Shown here: positions 17,746 through 26,125 of the stretch, piece by piece | Layout: every line of letters begins with the position of its first letter | How positions within the stretch are numbered: the stretch's first letter is position 1 | NCBI GenBank assembly: GCA_017306415.1 | Contig: JAFKIL010000005.1 | Span: 62,001-126,000, forward strand | DNA: 64,000 nt | Reading direction: 5' to 3' | DNA from: Microbacterium sp. | Lineage (GTDB): Bacteria > Actinomycetota > Actinomycetes > Actinomycetales > Microbacteriaceae | Made by a program: the position numbers and the translations under genes | The notes under the pieces: model-generated | What the model was told of the DNA's origin: nothing | Database searches by the model: none | Seen by the model: only the letters and a program-made list of their open reading frames with translations

Positions 17746-19247
17746 GACATGCCTCTCTTCGACGTGGGGATCTCCGCGGGTGCGGAGGGGGAGTCGGTCG
17801 TGAGCGCTCCGGCCGCCAGGAACTCGCTGCCGTCCGCCGCCGCGAGCCGATCGCGGAACGCGCCGACCGTTCCCGGCCACAGCAGCGTGAGCCGCCCCGA
17901 CCGCTCGTCGACGTACCAGTTGCGGCATCCGCCGGCGATCCAGGGGGTGGATGCCGCGGCCCGGTCGATCTCGGCCGTGTACGCGGCTTCGGCCGCGGGG
18001 TCGACCCGCAGTACGCCGTCGCGCGCGGCGAGGGTGCGCGCGACGTACGCCGCCTGCTCCTCGAGCATCAGCACGGAGGAGTTGTGGCCGAGCGACGCGT
18101 TGGGGCCGTCGAGCACGAACAGGTTCGGGAATCCGGAGACGACGGTCGACCCGAACGACGTCATGCCCCGCGACCAGTGCTCGGCGAGCGTGGTCTCCTC
18201 CCCGCGCACGAGCTCGGCGTACGGCTGCCGCGTCGAGTGGAACCCGGTGGCCAGCACCAGCGCATCGACCTCGTACCGCCGACCGCTCGCGGCGGTGAGA
18301 GTCGATCCGTCGACGGACACGAGGGCGGATGCCTCGAGCCGCACGGCGCTCGAAGCGATCGCCGGGTAGAACGTGTCGGAGAGCAGCACGCGCTTGCAGC
18401 CGAACGCGTAATCGGGGGTGAGCGCCGCGCGCAGCGCCGGGTCGTCCACCTGGGTCTCGAGGTGCGCGAGCGCGACGGCGCGGGCGGCGGCTGCGGCATC
18501 CGGATCTCCGGAGCGCGAGGCGAATCGCGCCTCGCCCTCGGCGTAGAGCTCGTCGCGCAGCGCCTGCATCAGCGCGGGATCGGCCGCGAACCGGTCCCGC
18601 TCGGCCGGGGTGTAGTCGCGCGCGTCGCGCGGGACGATCCACGCGGGCGAGCGCTGGAAGAGCGTGACGTCGGCGATCCGGGCGAGCTCGGGGGCGAGCT
18701 GCACGGCGGATGCGCCCGTGCCCACCAGCGCGACGCGCGCGCCGGCGAGGTCGACGTCGTGATCCCACCGGGCCGAGTGGAACAGCGGACCCGGGAACGA
18801 CTCGAGCCCGGGGATCTCCGGGATCTGCGGTTCGGTGAGCCGCCCGCAGGCGAGGACGAGCGCAGACGCCTCGATCTCGCCCGGGTGGGCGCCGCCGGTG
18901 CGGATGAGCCAGACGCTGGCGGCGGCGTCCCAGTCTGCGCCGAGCATCGGCGTGCCCAGCCACGGGTCCACGTGCTCGATCTCGGCGACGTGCTCCAGGT
19001 AGCGGCGGATCTCGTCACCACGCGCGTACACGCCCGACCAGCCCGCGTGCGGGTGCTTCGCGAATCCGTACAGGTGGCTGGGGACGTCGCACGCCACGCC
19101 CGGATAGGTGTTGTCGCGCCAGGTCCCGCCGACCGAGGCGGCGCGCTCGAGCACGACGACGTCGTCGATGCCGGCCTCGCGCAGGGCCATCGCCGCGGCC
19201 AGCCCGGCGAATCCGGCCCCGATGACGGCGACCTCGAACCGGGTCAT
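17742..19247 (-). CDS. Flavin-containing / Baeyer-Villiger-type monooxygenase
   Basis: A 501-residue FAD/NADPH monooxygenase. The N-terminal FAD site is VIGAGFAGLAAAMALREAG, followed by ERAASVGGTWRDNTYPGVACDVPSHLY. The fingerprint FPGPLFHSARWDHD matches the FxGxxxHxxxW pattern of Baeyer-Villiger and flavin-containing monooxygenases, with D where P is usual. A second Rossmann motif, VALVGTGASAVQLAPEL, binds NADPH. The late ATGFHSTRQPYAEL is also typical. Its substrate is unknown. It overlaps fgd by 4 nt, so expression is tied to F420 reduction, but the family uses NADPH and nothing in the sequence shows F420 binding. Confidence 0.88.
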   Translation of the reverse strand: MTRFEVAVIGAGFAGLAAAMALREAGIDDVVVLERAASVGGTWRDNTYPGVACDVPSHLYGFAKHPHAGWSGVYARGDEIRRYLEHVAEIEHVDPWLGTPMLGADWDAAASVWLIRTGGAHPGEIEASALVLACGRLTEPQIPEIPGLESFPGPLFHSARWDHDVDLAGARVALVGTGASAVQLAPELARIADVTLFQRSPAWIVPRDARDYTPAERDRFAADPALMQALRDELYAEGEARFASRSGDPDAAAAARAVALAHLETQVDDPALRAALTPDYAFGCKRVLLSDTFYPAIASSAVRLEASALVSVDGSTLTAASGRRYEVDALVLATGFHSTRQPYAELVRGEETTLAEHWSRGMTSFGSTVVSGFPNLFVLDGPNASLGHNSSVLMLEEQAAYVARTLAARDGVLRVDPAAEAAYTAEIDRAAASTPWIAGGCRNWYVDERSGRLTLLWPGTVGAFRDRLAAADGSEFLAAGALTTDSPSAPAEIPTSKRGMS

Positions 19248-19276
19248 GACGCTGCCCCCGCTGCAGGGGTCCGGAC

Positions 19277-19446
19277 CGCTGCGCGGGATGCCGGTCGGCC
19301 GCGCATCCCGCGGCGGCCTCCGGCCGGCGCCCGCCAGTCCCGAGCCTGCGCGGCCGACCGGCATCCCGCTCCGCTCGGGTGTCCGCTTTCGGCCGGCGCC
19401 CGCCAGTCCCGAGCCTGCGCGGCCGACCGGCATCCCGCTCCGCTCG
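19277..19446. repeat. Family E complex palindromic element, copy 2, with a tandem 57-bp unit
   Basis: Left end GCTGCGCGGGATGCCGGTCG (from 19278) is complementary to the right end GCGCGGCCGACCGGCATCCC. The right part is duplicated: 57-nt identical blocks at 19321-19377 and 19390-19446, a period of 69 nt. It fills the gap between the monooxygenase and fbiC. Confidence 0.85.
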
Positions 19447-19461
19447 CGTGTGGCGCGGGCG

Positions 19462-21867
19462 TCATCGAGTTGCCGTCTTCCGGCCGGGGTCGACCTCGCG
19501 ATAGTCGGTGGTGCGCTGACGGAAGGGGCGGAAGAGGTGAGCCGCGATGGCGGCGGCATCCGCCACGGGCAGCTCCAGACCGTGTTCGACGCCGGCCGCG
19601 GGACGGACGCGTCCGTCGAGGAGCGCGCCGCCGAGGTCGTCGCCACCGGAGCGCAGGAGCGCGGCGGCGGCATCCCGGCCGACGCGGGTCCAGGGGATCT
19701 GGATGTGCGGGATGCTGCCCGACAGCATCAGTCGCGACACCGCGACCATCGCCCGGTGCTCGTCGAGCGGCGCGCGCCCTCGGACGAGGGCGACACCCCC
19801 CGCGGGGCGGGGGAGGGGGATGGGCACGAACTCGGTGAAACCGCCCGTCTCCGCCTGGATCGCGCGGAGCTGACGCAGGTGGGCGACGCGTTCCTCGGCC
19901 GTCTCGACGTGGCCGTAGAAGAGGACGCTCGTCGACCGGAACCCGGCGCGGTGCGCGGCCGTGATCCCGTCGACCCAGCGGTCGATCTCGAGGTCGCCCG
20001 GCGCGACCAGCGCGCGAACCCGTTCGCTGAGGACCTTGACCCCCGTGCCGGGGACCGTGTCGACGCCGGCGTCCCGGAGTGCGGCCAGGGCCCCGTCGAG
20101 CCCGAGGCCACCACGGTCGGCGAGGTCGCGGACGTCCTGCGGCCGATACGCGTGGACATGGATGCCCGGGGTCGCCGCCTTCACGGCGCGCACGATCTCG
20201 AGGTAGGCCGACGGGGCCTCGTCCTCGGGCAGCAGTCCCTGGATGCACAGCTCCGTCGCACCCAGGTCCCACGCGTCGGCGGCGATCGCGGCGGCGTCGT
20301 CGAGCGTGAACGTCGTCGGGTCGGCGGACGGCCGCGAACGGAAGCCGGTCGAGGTGAGGTTCCGGTTGACGACGAGGCTGACGGCCTCGCCCACGGTGTA
20401 GCGCCGCACGTCGTCGGCGGTCGAGGCGAGCGCATCGAGGTCGGCGCCCTCGGCCCGCAGGAGGCGAGCCCAGTCGGCGTCGTCCAGGGCGAGCGGGTCG
20501 GATGCCGCGGCCTCGGCCAGGCGGGGGAGGCCGCGCGTCTGTCGAACATTCAGGAGAATTCGGTCCGCGGGTCGCCGTACGGGGGCCGTCGCGACAGTTT
20601 CTCCTGAATCTGCGACGCTCCGCTCCGCCGACCCCGTCGCGGCGAGCCCCGACTCCGGGTCGGCGAGCGCGGCGACCGGCTGCCGCATGGCGGGATCGAG
20701 CCACACTTCCGGATCGAGCACGAACGGCGGCTGCGCCGTGAGCCGCTCGCGCAGCTCGAAGCCGAGCGCCGCGGTGCGGGCGGCCAGCTCCGACAGGTGC
20801 GGCCACGGCCGCTCGGGGTTGACGTGGTCGGCGGTGAGTGGCGAGACGCCGCCCCAGTCGTCGGCTCCCGCTCGGACGAGCAGGGCGAACTCCTCGGGAT
20901 CGGACAGGTTCGGCGGCACCTGGATGCGCATGTCCGGCCCCATGACCAGCCGCGCGACGGCGACCGCCGCGACGTACTCGAGGAGGTCGGCGTCCGGCAC
21001 GCCCTGCATCGCAGTCCGAGGCTTCGCGCGGAAGTTCTGCACGATCACCTCCTGCACGTGCCCGTGCCGCTCGTGCGCCTCGCGGAGCGCGACGAGCGAC
21101 TCGGCGCGGTCGCGGAGCGTCTCGCCGATCCCGACGAGGATGCCGGTCGTGAACGGGACGCGCGCGCGCCCGGCGTCCTCGATGACCTGCAGCCGTACGG
21201 CCGGGTCCTTGTCGGGCGAGCCGAAGTGCACCTGGCCGGGCTCGGCGAACAGGCGTTCCGACGTCGTCTCGAGCATCATCCCCATCGACGGCGCGGTGGG
21301 CCGGAGGGTCTCGAGCTCGTCGGACGACATGACTCCGGGATTGAGGTGCACGAGCATCCCGGTCTCGGCCGTGATGAGCCGCGCGATGTGGCCGACGTAG
21401 TCGAGCGTCGACGTGAACCCGTGCTCGTCGAGCCACGCGCGCGCCTCGGGCCAGCGGTCCTCCGGACGGTCGCCGAGGGTGAGCAGCGCCTCCTTGCACC
21501 CCATCGCCGCCCCCTGGCGCACCACCGACAGCACCTGCTCGGGCGACATGTAGGCGGGCTTGTGGAGCGTGCGCAGCTGGCTGGGGGTGTCGACGAAGAT
21601 GCAGTAGTGGCAGCGGTCGCGGCAGAGGGTCGTGAGTGGCACGAACACCTTGCGGGAGTAGGTGATGACTCCGGGCCGGCCGGATGCCTCGAGCCCGGCG
21701 TCGCGCAGGGCGGCGGCCAGCTCCAGGATGCGCTCCAGGTCGTCGCCCCCGGCGCCGAGCAGCGCCTCCGCCTGCCCCGCATCGAGGCGGGCGCCGGCGG
21801 CAGCGGCCGCGAGCGCCGAGTGGAGGGAGGGGACCTCGTGCGCGGGGGCGGGCTCGACAAGAGTCAC
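19462..21867 (-). CDS. fbiC: FbiC-type FO synthase with a degenerate CofH half
   Basis: An 801-residue two-domain protein. The N-terminal half (to about 410) is CofG-like with an intact radical-SAM motif C82-x3-C86-x2-C89 (LCRDRCHYCIF), plus CKEALLTLGDRPEDRW, HLNPGVMS, GSPDKDPAVR and DDWGGVSPLT. The C-terminal half (from about 445) is CofH-like: VVNRN at 499-503, ELCIQG, VDTVPGTG, SVLFYGHVET, GGFTEFVPIPLP and ARQRTTDY-like end FRQRTTDY. But the cluster motif expected right after NRN is gone: the text reads LTSTGFRSRPSADPTTFTLDD, and this half has a single cysteine. FO synthesis needs both reactions, so this protein may do only the CofG step. A family-B repeat encodes residues 418-443. Its GTG start is leaderless. 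Confidence 0.88.
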   Translation of the reverse strand: MTLVEPAPAHEVPSLHSALAAAAAGARLDAGQAEALLGAGGDDLERILELAAALRDAGLEASGRPGVITYSRKVFVPLTTLCRDRCHYCIFVDTPSQLRTLHKPAYMSPEQVLSVVRQGAAMGCKEALLTLGDRPEDRWPEARAWLDEHGFTSTLDYVGHIARLITAETGMLVHLNPGVMSSDELETLRPTAPSMGMMLETTSERLFAEPGQVHFGSPDKDPAVRLQVIEDAGRARVPFTTGILVGIGETLRDRAESLVALREAHERHGHVQEVIVQNFRAKPRTAMQGVPDADLLEYVAAVAVARLVMGPDMRIQVPPNLSDPEEFALLVRAGADDWGGVSPLTADHVNPERPWPHLSELAARTAALGFELRERLTAQPPFVLDPEVWLDPAMRQPVAALADPESGLAATGSAERSVADSGETVATAPVRRPADRILLNVRQTRGLPRLAEAAASDPLALDDADWARLLRAEGADLDALASTADDVRRYTVGEAVSLVVNRNLTSTGFRSRPSADPTTFTLDDAAAIAADAWDLGATELCIQGLLPEDEAPSAYLEIVRAVKAATPGIHVHAYRPQDVRDLADRGGLGLDGALAALRDAGVDTVPGTGVKVLSERVRALVAPGDLEIDRWVDGITAAHRAGFRSTSVLFYGHVETAEERVAHLRQLRAIQAETGGFTEFVPIPLPRPAGGVALVRGRAPLDEHRAMVAVSRLMLSGSIPHIQIPWTRVGRDAAAALLRSGGDDLGGALLDGRVRPAAGVEHGLELPVADAAAIAAHLFRPFRQRTTDYREVDPGRKTATR
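20541..20616. repeat. Family B palindromic element, copy 2, inside fbiC (76 bp)
   Basis: The ends GTCGAACATTCAGGAGAA and TTCTCCTGAATCTGCGAC form an imperfect inverted pair. It lies within the fbiC coding sequence between the CofG and CofH halves and is read through in frame (VADSGETV ... ILLNVRQ). Confidence 0.85.
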
Positions 21868-21873
21868 CGTCCC

Positions 21874-21879
21874 AGTCTG
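21874..21879 (-). promoter_or_regulatory. -10 box of fbiC (leaderless)
   Basis: CAGACT on the minus strand, 6 nt before the GTG start at 21867; same hexamer and spacing as the HhH-GPD gene. Confidence 0.45.
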
Positions 21880-21972
21880 TCACCGTCGCGCAGAGGCCGG
21901 GCCGGTCGCGACGACGGCGGATCGTTGCGGGTCTGTGAGCAAATCCTCGGGTGGGAACGCGTCCGCCGCTGG

Positions 21973-21978
21973 CAGACT
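21973..21978 (+). promoter_or_regulatory. -10-like box of the gene at 21986
   Basis: CAGACT, 7 nt before ATG 21986. It predicts a leaderless transcript and faces the fbiC promoter about 100 nt away. Confidence 0.4.
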
Positions 21979-21985
21979 GGAACGC

Positions 21986-22438
21986 ATGGTGACCCTGCTG
22001 CTCGACTCGACGCAGCTGGAGGTCGTGCTGTCCCTGACCGAGCACGCGCTTTCATTCCGGAAGCAGAATGTGGTCATCGAGCGCTCGCAGATCTCGCGGG
22101 TCCAGCTCACCGACGATGCGTGGACGTGGCTGCGCGGTGTCCCCGATCCGGGCACCTACGTGCCGGTCGCCGTCGCGATGGGCTCCTGGAAGTCCGCGGG
22201 CGGGCGCGATTTCGCCATCATCCGTCGTCGGAAGCCGAGCGTCGTGATCGACCTCGAGGGTCACCCCGAGTTCCAGCGGGTCATCCTGACGACGCGCAAC
22301 GGCCTCGCGCTCATCCAGGCTCTGCGCCTCGACACGGGTGCGGAGGCGCAGGACGTCGCCGACCTCGCAACGGCGACCCCGCCCGCTGCCGGCACGGGCC
22401 GGGCGCGCAAGCCGAAGCCCACCGCGGCGCCGGCCTGA
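21986..22438 (+). CDS. Small PH-like conserved protein of unknown function
   Basis: A 150-residue soluble protein. The pattern of short beta strands (VTLLLDSTQLEVVLSLTEHALSFRKQNVVIERSQISRVQLTDDAWTWL, cut here into what looks like a two-sheet domain) and the phrase KPSVVIDLEGHPEFQRVILTTRN resemble bacterial PH-like domains of actinobacteria. The C-terminal 30 residues are Ala/Pro/Lys-rich and probably unstructured. No catalytic motif is seen. It is convergent with the ABC permease gene (6 nt between stops). A GTG 3 nt downstream is an alternative start. Confidence 0.65.
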   Translation: MVTLLLDSTQLEVVLSLTEHALSFRKQNVVIERSQISRVQLTDDAWTWLRGVPDPGTYVPVAVAMGSWKSAGGRDFAIIRRRKPSVVIDLEGHPEFQRVILTTRNGLALIQALRLDTGAEAQDVADLATATPPAAGTGRARKPKPTAAPA

Positions 22439-22444
22439 ACCGCG

Positions 22445-23263
22445 TCAGCTGACGTCGCGGCGCCAGCTCGTGACGTGGCCGAGGATGACGAAGACCGCCG
22501 CGTAGGCGAGGAGCACCAGGCCGCCTGCCCACCAGTGCAGCTGCGTGCCGCCGCTCTGCCCCGCCACCGAGAAGATGCTCGATCCGACCAGGGCGTCGCT
22601 CGCGGCCCCCGGCAGGAACTGCGTCACCTTGTCGAGCCCCTTCACGAAGGTCGCGGCGAGGCGCGCCAGCGGCTCGATGAACTGGGTGAAGGCCAGCACG
22701 ATGACGATCGCGGCGACCTGATTGCGCACGAGTGCGCCCACACCCACGCCGATCAGCGCCCACAGCACGAAGGCGATCACGATCCTGCCGAGGAGCGCCC
22801 ACGTCGCCGAGGAGGTGAACTCGGTGTCCAGCCCGTATCCGGAGAGGAAGGCCGCCGCCGGTCCGACCGACGAGGCGATCGCGAGCACGGAGTACAGGGC
22901 GCCGATCAGGATGCCGACGACGACCTTGGCCGCCATCACGAGCCCACGGCGAGGCGTCGCGAGGAACGTCGGGGTGAGCGTCTGATGCCGGAACTCCGCC
23001 GTCACCATGAGCGTGCCGATGAGCAGCGGGAAGACGTATCCGACGGATGCCGCGAGGCTGTAGAGCAGCGTCGCAAGTCCGCTCGCGGGCACTTGCGCGC
23101 CGTTGTTCGGCGTGATGGCGCCGGTGGCGGTCGCGGACAGGACGAACGCGAGCCCCGCGGCGGTGAAGCCGACGTAGGCCACCAGCACGACGGCGAGGAT
23201 CCACCACATCGCGGTGGTGAACTGCTTGGTGAACTCGGAGCGGGTCGCTGCGGCCAGGCTCAT
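22445..23263 (-). CDS. ABC transporter permease (ABC-2 type)
   Basis: A 272-residue membrane protein with about six hydrophobic segments (near residues 20-42, 75-95, 120-142, 155-178, 185-205 and 243-263). The motif TAEFRHQTLTPTFLATPRRGLVMAAKV after the second segment is typical of ABC-2 permeases of drug, lantibiotic or sodium exporters. It overlaps the ATPase gene (ATGA at 23260), so the two form one exporter. Substrate unknown. The direction is inferred as export because there is no solute-binding protein. Confidence 0.85.
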   Translation of the reverse strand: MSLAAATRSEFTKQFTTAMWWILAVVLVAYVGFTAAGLAFVLSATATGAITPNNGAQVPASGLATLLYSLAASVGYVFPLLIGTLMVTAEFRHQTLTPTFLATPRRGLVMAAKVVVGILIGALYSVLAIASSVGPAAAFLSGYGLDTEFTSSATWALLGRIVIAFVLWALIGVGVGALVRNQVAAIVIVLAFTQFIEPLARLAATFVKGLDKVTQFLPGAASDALVGSSIFSVAGQSGGTQLHWWAGGLVLLAYAAVFVILGHVTSWRRDVS

Positions 23264-24933
23264 CGCTGCTCGCCTCCCTCGTGCTCGTCGGGGTGGGCAT
23301 CGCCGTCGTCGTGGACGTGCGCGCCCTCGGGGGCCGCGTCTTCCGGCGGATGCTGCTCCCCGTCGCCCGGCTCGTCCGGCGAGGACTCGTCCGGCGCGGG
23401 CGCGCCTGGCGAGGCGGACTCGTCGTCGCCGGAGAAGGCGGCGAAGAACGCGTCGGCCGCGGCATCCGCGTCCGTGTGCCCGTCGTGACCGGGGTGGTCG
23501 TCACCGGAGCCGTCGTGGGCCGGGTGCGCATCGGTGTCCACGCCGTCCGCCGCCCCGGCGGGTGCCTCCGCGTCGCTCGGAACCTCGACGTCGGGCGCCT
23601 CGCTCTGCACGTCCTCGATCGCCCTCGATCCCTCGGCCGGCTCCGCGAACGGCGCTGCGGCTTCGCCCTCGGCCTCGGGTGCGGCCTCTGGCGCGGACTC
23701 GGCCGCGGCCTCGTGGCGGGGGACGATGTCGATCACGCCGGTCGCGGCCACCGCGAACGCCGCGCCCGCGGAGGATGCCGCCGCCGGCGTCGCGCCCGCG
23801 TCGGCGGCGAGCTCGGCCGCCAGCGTCGCCGCCGTTGCGTCCTCGTCGGGATGGGCGGACTCGTCCGGCACGGCGGGAGCCTCCTCTGCAGGGGCGGCCG
23901 CCTCGTCCTCGGGCGTCTCGTCCGTCGCGGCGGCCACGGCGTCTGTGCCGCCCTCGGCCCCACCCGGCGTCGGCGCCTCCGGCTCCCCGACCGGCGCGGG
24001 CACGCCGGAGCCGAGGCTCCCCGTAGCGGACGGATGGGCGCGCACGCCGTTGACGAGCTCGAAGAAGACCTCCTCGAGGGCGGGCCCGCGTCGCTGCAGG
24101 GTCGTGAGGGCGATGCCGGCGGCGGCGGCGAGCCGGCCGATCGTCGCGGTGTCGGTGCCGCGCACGCTCACGCCGGAGCGCAGCACCTCGAACGGGAGGT
24201 CCGCGGCCTGCAGCTGGGCGACGAGCGCGTCGCGGTCCTCCGCGTCCACGATCGTGAGGTACTCGGCAGGGTCGGTCAGCTCGTGGAGCGCCCCCTGGAA
24301 GACGAGCCGTCCGCGCGCGATGATCAGCAGCTGGTCGACGGTCTGCTGCACCTCGGCCAGCAGATGCGACGAGACGAGCACCGTGCGACCCTGCCGGGCG
24401 AGCTCGCGCAGGAGCCCGCGCAGCCACTTGATGCCCTCGGGGTCGAGTCCGTTGGCCGGCTCGTCGAGCACGAGCACACCGGGGTCGCCGAGCAGCGCGT
24501 ACGCGAGCCCGAGGCGCTGGCGCATCCCGAGCGAGAAGCCGCCGACCTTGCGACCGGCGACGTCGGCGAGCCCGACCGTGGCGAGGACCTCGTCGACGCG
24601 AGAGGACGGCAGACCCGCGGCCTGCGCGTACACGGTCAGGTGATTGGCCGCCGAGCGGCCGGGGTGGAAGCTGGAGGCCTCCAGCACCGCGCCGACGGTC
24701 TGGAGCGGATGCCGCAGCTTCGCGTACGGCACGCCCCCGATCGTCGCCGACCCGGAGCCTGGGCGGACGAGCCCCAGCAGGATGCGCAGCGTCGTGGTCT
24801 TGCCCGCGCCGTTCGGGCCGAGGAAGGCGGTCACCGCGCCCGGCTCGACGCGAGCGGTGAGACCGTCGACGGCGAGCACCGAGCCGAACTGCTTCGTGAG
24901 CCCGGAGAAGTCCAGCACCTGTCCGTCGGGCAT
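23260..24933 (-). CDS. ABC transporter ATPase with a long acidic, His-containing tail
   Basis: A 557-residue protein. Residues 1 to about 295 are a normal export-type ATPase: Walker A GPNGAGKTTTL (39-49), FSLGMRQRLGLAYALLGDP, Walker B VLVLDEPANGLD and the H-loop VSSHLL. Residues from about 300 to the end are low complexity, rich in Ala, Glu, Asp and Pro. The tail includes His/Asp clusters at about 463-498 (DAHPAHDGSGDDHPGHDGHT) and at the very end (HVHDDGDAHPDEHEGG). Such a tail is absent from typical members of about 300 residues. It could bind divalent metal, but that is inference. GAGAGG before ATG 24933 is the ribosome-binding site. Confidence 0.85.
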   Translation of the reverse strand: MPDGQVLDFSGLTKQFGSVLAVDGLTARVEPGAVTAFLGPNGAGKTTTLRILLGLVRPGSGSATIGGVPYAKLRHPLQTVGAVLEASSFHPGRSAANHLTVYAQAAGLPSSRVDEVLATVGLADVAGRKVGGFSLGMRQRLGLAYALLGDPGVLVLDEPANGLDPEGIKWLRGLLRELARQGRTVLVSSHLLAEVQQTVDQLLIIARGRLVFQGALHELTDPAEYLTIVDAEDRDALVAQLQAADLPFEVLRSGVSVRGTDTATIGRLAAAAGIALTTLQRRGPALEEVFFELVNGVRAHPSATGSLGSGVPAPVGEPEAPTPGGAEGGTDAVAAATDETPEDEAAAPAEEAPAVPDESAHPDEDATAATLAAELAADAGATPAAASSAGAAFAVAATGVIDIVPRHEAAAESAPEAAPEAEGEAAAPFAEPAEGSRAIEDVQSEAPDVEVPSDAEAPAGAADGVDTDAHPAHDGSGDDHPGHDGHTDADAAADAFFAAFSGDDESASPGAPAPDESSPDEPGDGEQHPPEDAAPEGAHVHDDGDAHPDEHEGGEQR

Positions 24934-25037
24934 GCACAGCCTCTCGTCGTCGGGGACGGTTTCCCCTATCTTTGCGGAAAAGTCGCCTCGCGTCCGCTGC
25001 CGCGCCGCGCTGCGGTTCGCCCGGCCGCCCCTGCCGG

Positions 25038-25043
25038 TAACCT
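25038..25043 (+). promoter_or_regulatory. -10 box of the HIBCH-like gene
   Basis: TAACCT, 7 nt before GTG 25051, with no ribosome-binding site; predicts a near-leaderless mRNA. Confidence 0.45.
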
Positions 25044-25050
25044 TGCGCTC

Positions 25051-26121
25051 GTGGCGGACGCACCCGAGACCCCGGAGCTGACCGTCCTCGCGCGTGCACG
25101 CGGGGGCCTCGGCCATCTCACGCTCAACCGTCCGCGGGCCATCAACGCGCTCGACCTCGACATGGTCGCGCAGCTGTCGGCGGCGCTCGACGCGTGGCAG
25201 GACGACCCCGACGTCGGCATCGTCCTCCTCGACGGCGCGGGCGACCGCGGGCTGTGCGCGGGGGGCGACGTCCGAAGCCTCTACGACCAGATCGTCGGCG
25301 GCACGCCGGAGCAGCCGTCCGTGTTCTTCCGCGCCGAGTACACGCTGAACGCCCGCATCGCCGAGTACCCGCACCCGATCGTCGTCATCGCCGACGGCAT
25401 CACGATGGGCGGCGGCATCGGTCTCGCGGGCCACGCCGCGGTGCGCGTCGTCACCGAGCGGTCGAAGCTCGCCATGCCCGAGACCCGCATCGGTTTCACC
25501 CCGGACGTGGGGGGCACATGGCTGCTCGCGCACGCGCCCGGTCGCATCGGGGAGTACCTCGGCGTCACCGGAGCGACGATGGATGCCGCGGACGCGCTGT
25601 ACGCGGGCTTCGCCGACCACCTCGTCCCGGCCGCGCATCTGGAGGCGCTCCGCGACGCGCTCGAGACGCGTGCCGATCCGTCGACGCCGACCGAGCTGGT
25701 GCTGCTGTTCGACGAGACGGCGGGCCCACCGCGGCTGGCGGCGGCGCGGCCGTGGATCGACGACGCGTTCTCGGCCGACACCGTGCCCGAGATCGTCGCT
25801 CGCCTGCGCGCACGGCCGGAGGCCGAGGCATCCGCCACCGCCGACACGCTGGCGGAGCTCTCGCCGACGGGCATGGCCGTCACGCTCGAGGCGGTGCGCC
25901 GTGCCCGTGAGCTGCCCGACCTGCGTGCCGCGCTCGCACAGGAGTACCGGCTCGTGATGTGGTTCGCCCAGACGCAGCCCGACCTCGTCGAGGGCATCCG
26001 TGCGCAGCTGGTCGACAAGGACCGCACCCCGTCCTGGCGCCCGGCTACTTCCGCCGAGGTGGATGCCGAGACGGTCGCCGCGGCTTTCGCCTGGGCGCCG
26101 GAGACGCCCCTCTGGGACTGA
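25051..26121 (+). CDS. 3-hydroxyisobutyryl-CoA hydrolase-like protein (crotonase family)
   Basis: A 356-residue crotonase-fold protein. Its length and motifs fit 3-hydroxyisobutyryl-CoA hydrolase (valine catabolism) better than simple enoyl-CoA hydratases of about 260 residues. Seen are LTLNRPRAINALDLDMV, GAGDRGLCAGGDVRSLYD, DGITMGGGIGLAGHA (oxyanion hole), PETRIGFTPDVGGTWLLA with the catalytic glutamate, GATMDAADALYAGFADHLVP and a C-terminal EYRLVMWFAQTQPDLVEGIRAQLVDKD. The start is GTG 25051, behind a TAACCT box. The next gene starts 4 nt after the stop, suggesting an operon with two membrane proteins. Confidence 0.85.
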   Translation: MADAPETPELTVLARARGGLGHLTLNRPRAINALDLDMVAQLSAALDAWQDDPDVGIVLLDGAGDRGLCAGGDVRSLYDQIVGGTPEQPSVFFRAEYTLNARIAEYPHPIVVIADGITMGGGIGLAGHAAVRVVTERSKLAMPETRIGFTPDVGGTWLLAHAPGRIGEYLGVTGATMDAADALYAGFADHLVPAAHLEALRDALETRADPSTPTELVLLFDETAGPPRLAAARPWIDDAFSADTVPEIVARLRARPEAEASATADTLAELSPTGMAVTLEAVRRARELPDLRAALAQEYRLVMWFAQTQPDLVEGIRAQLVDKDRTPSWRPATSAEVDAETVAAAFAWAPETPLWD

Positions 26122-26125
26122 CGCG

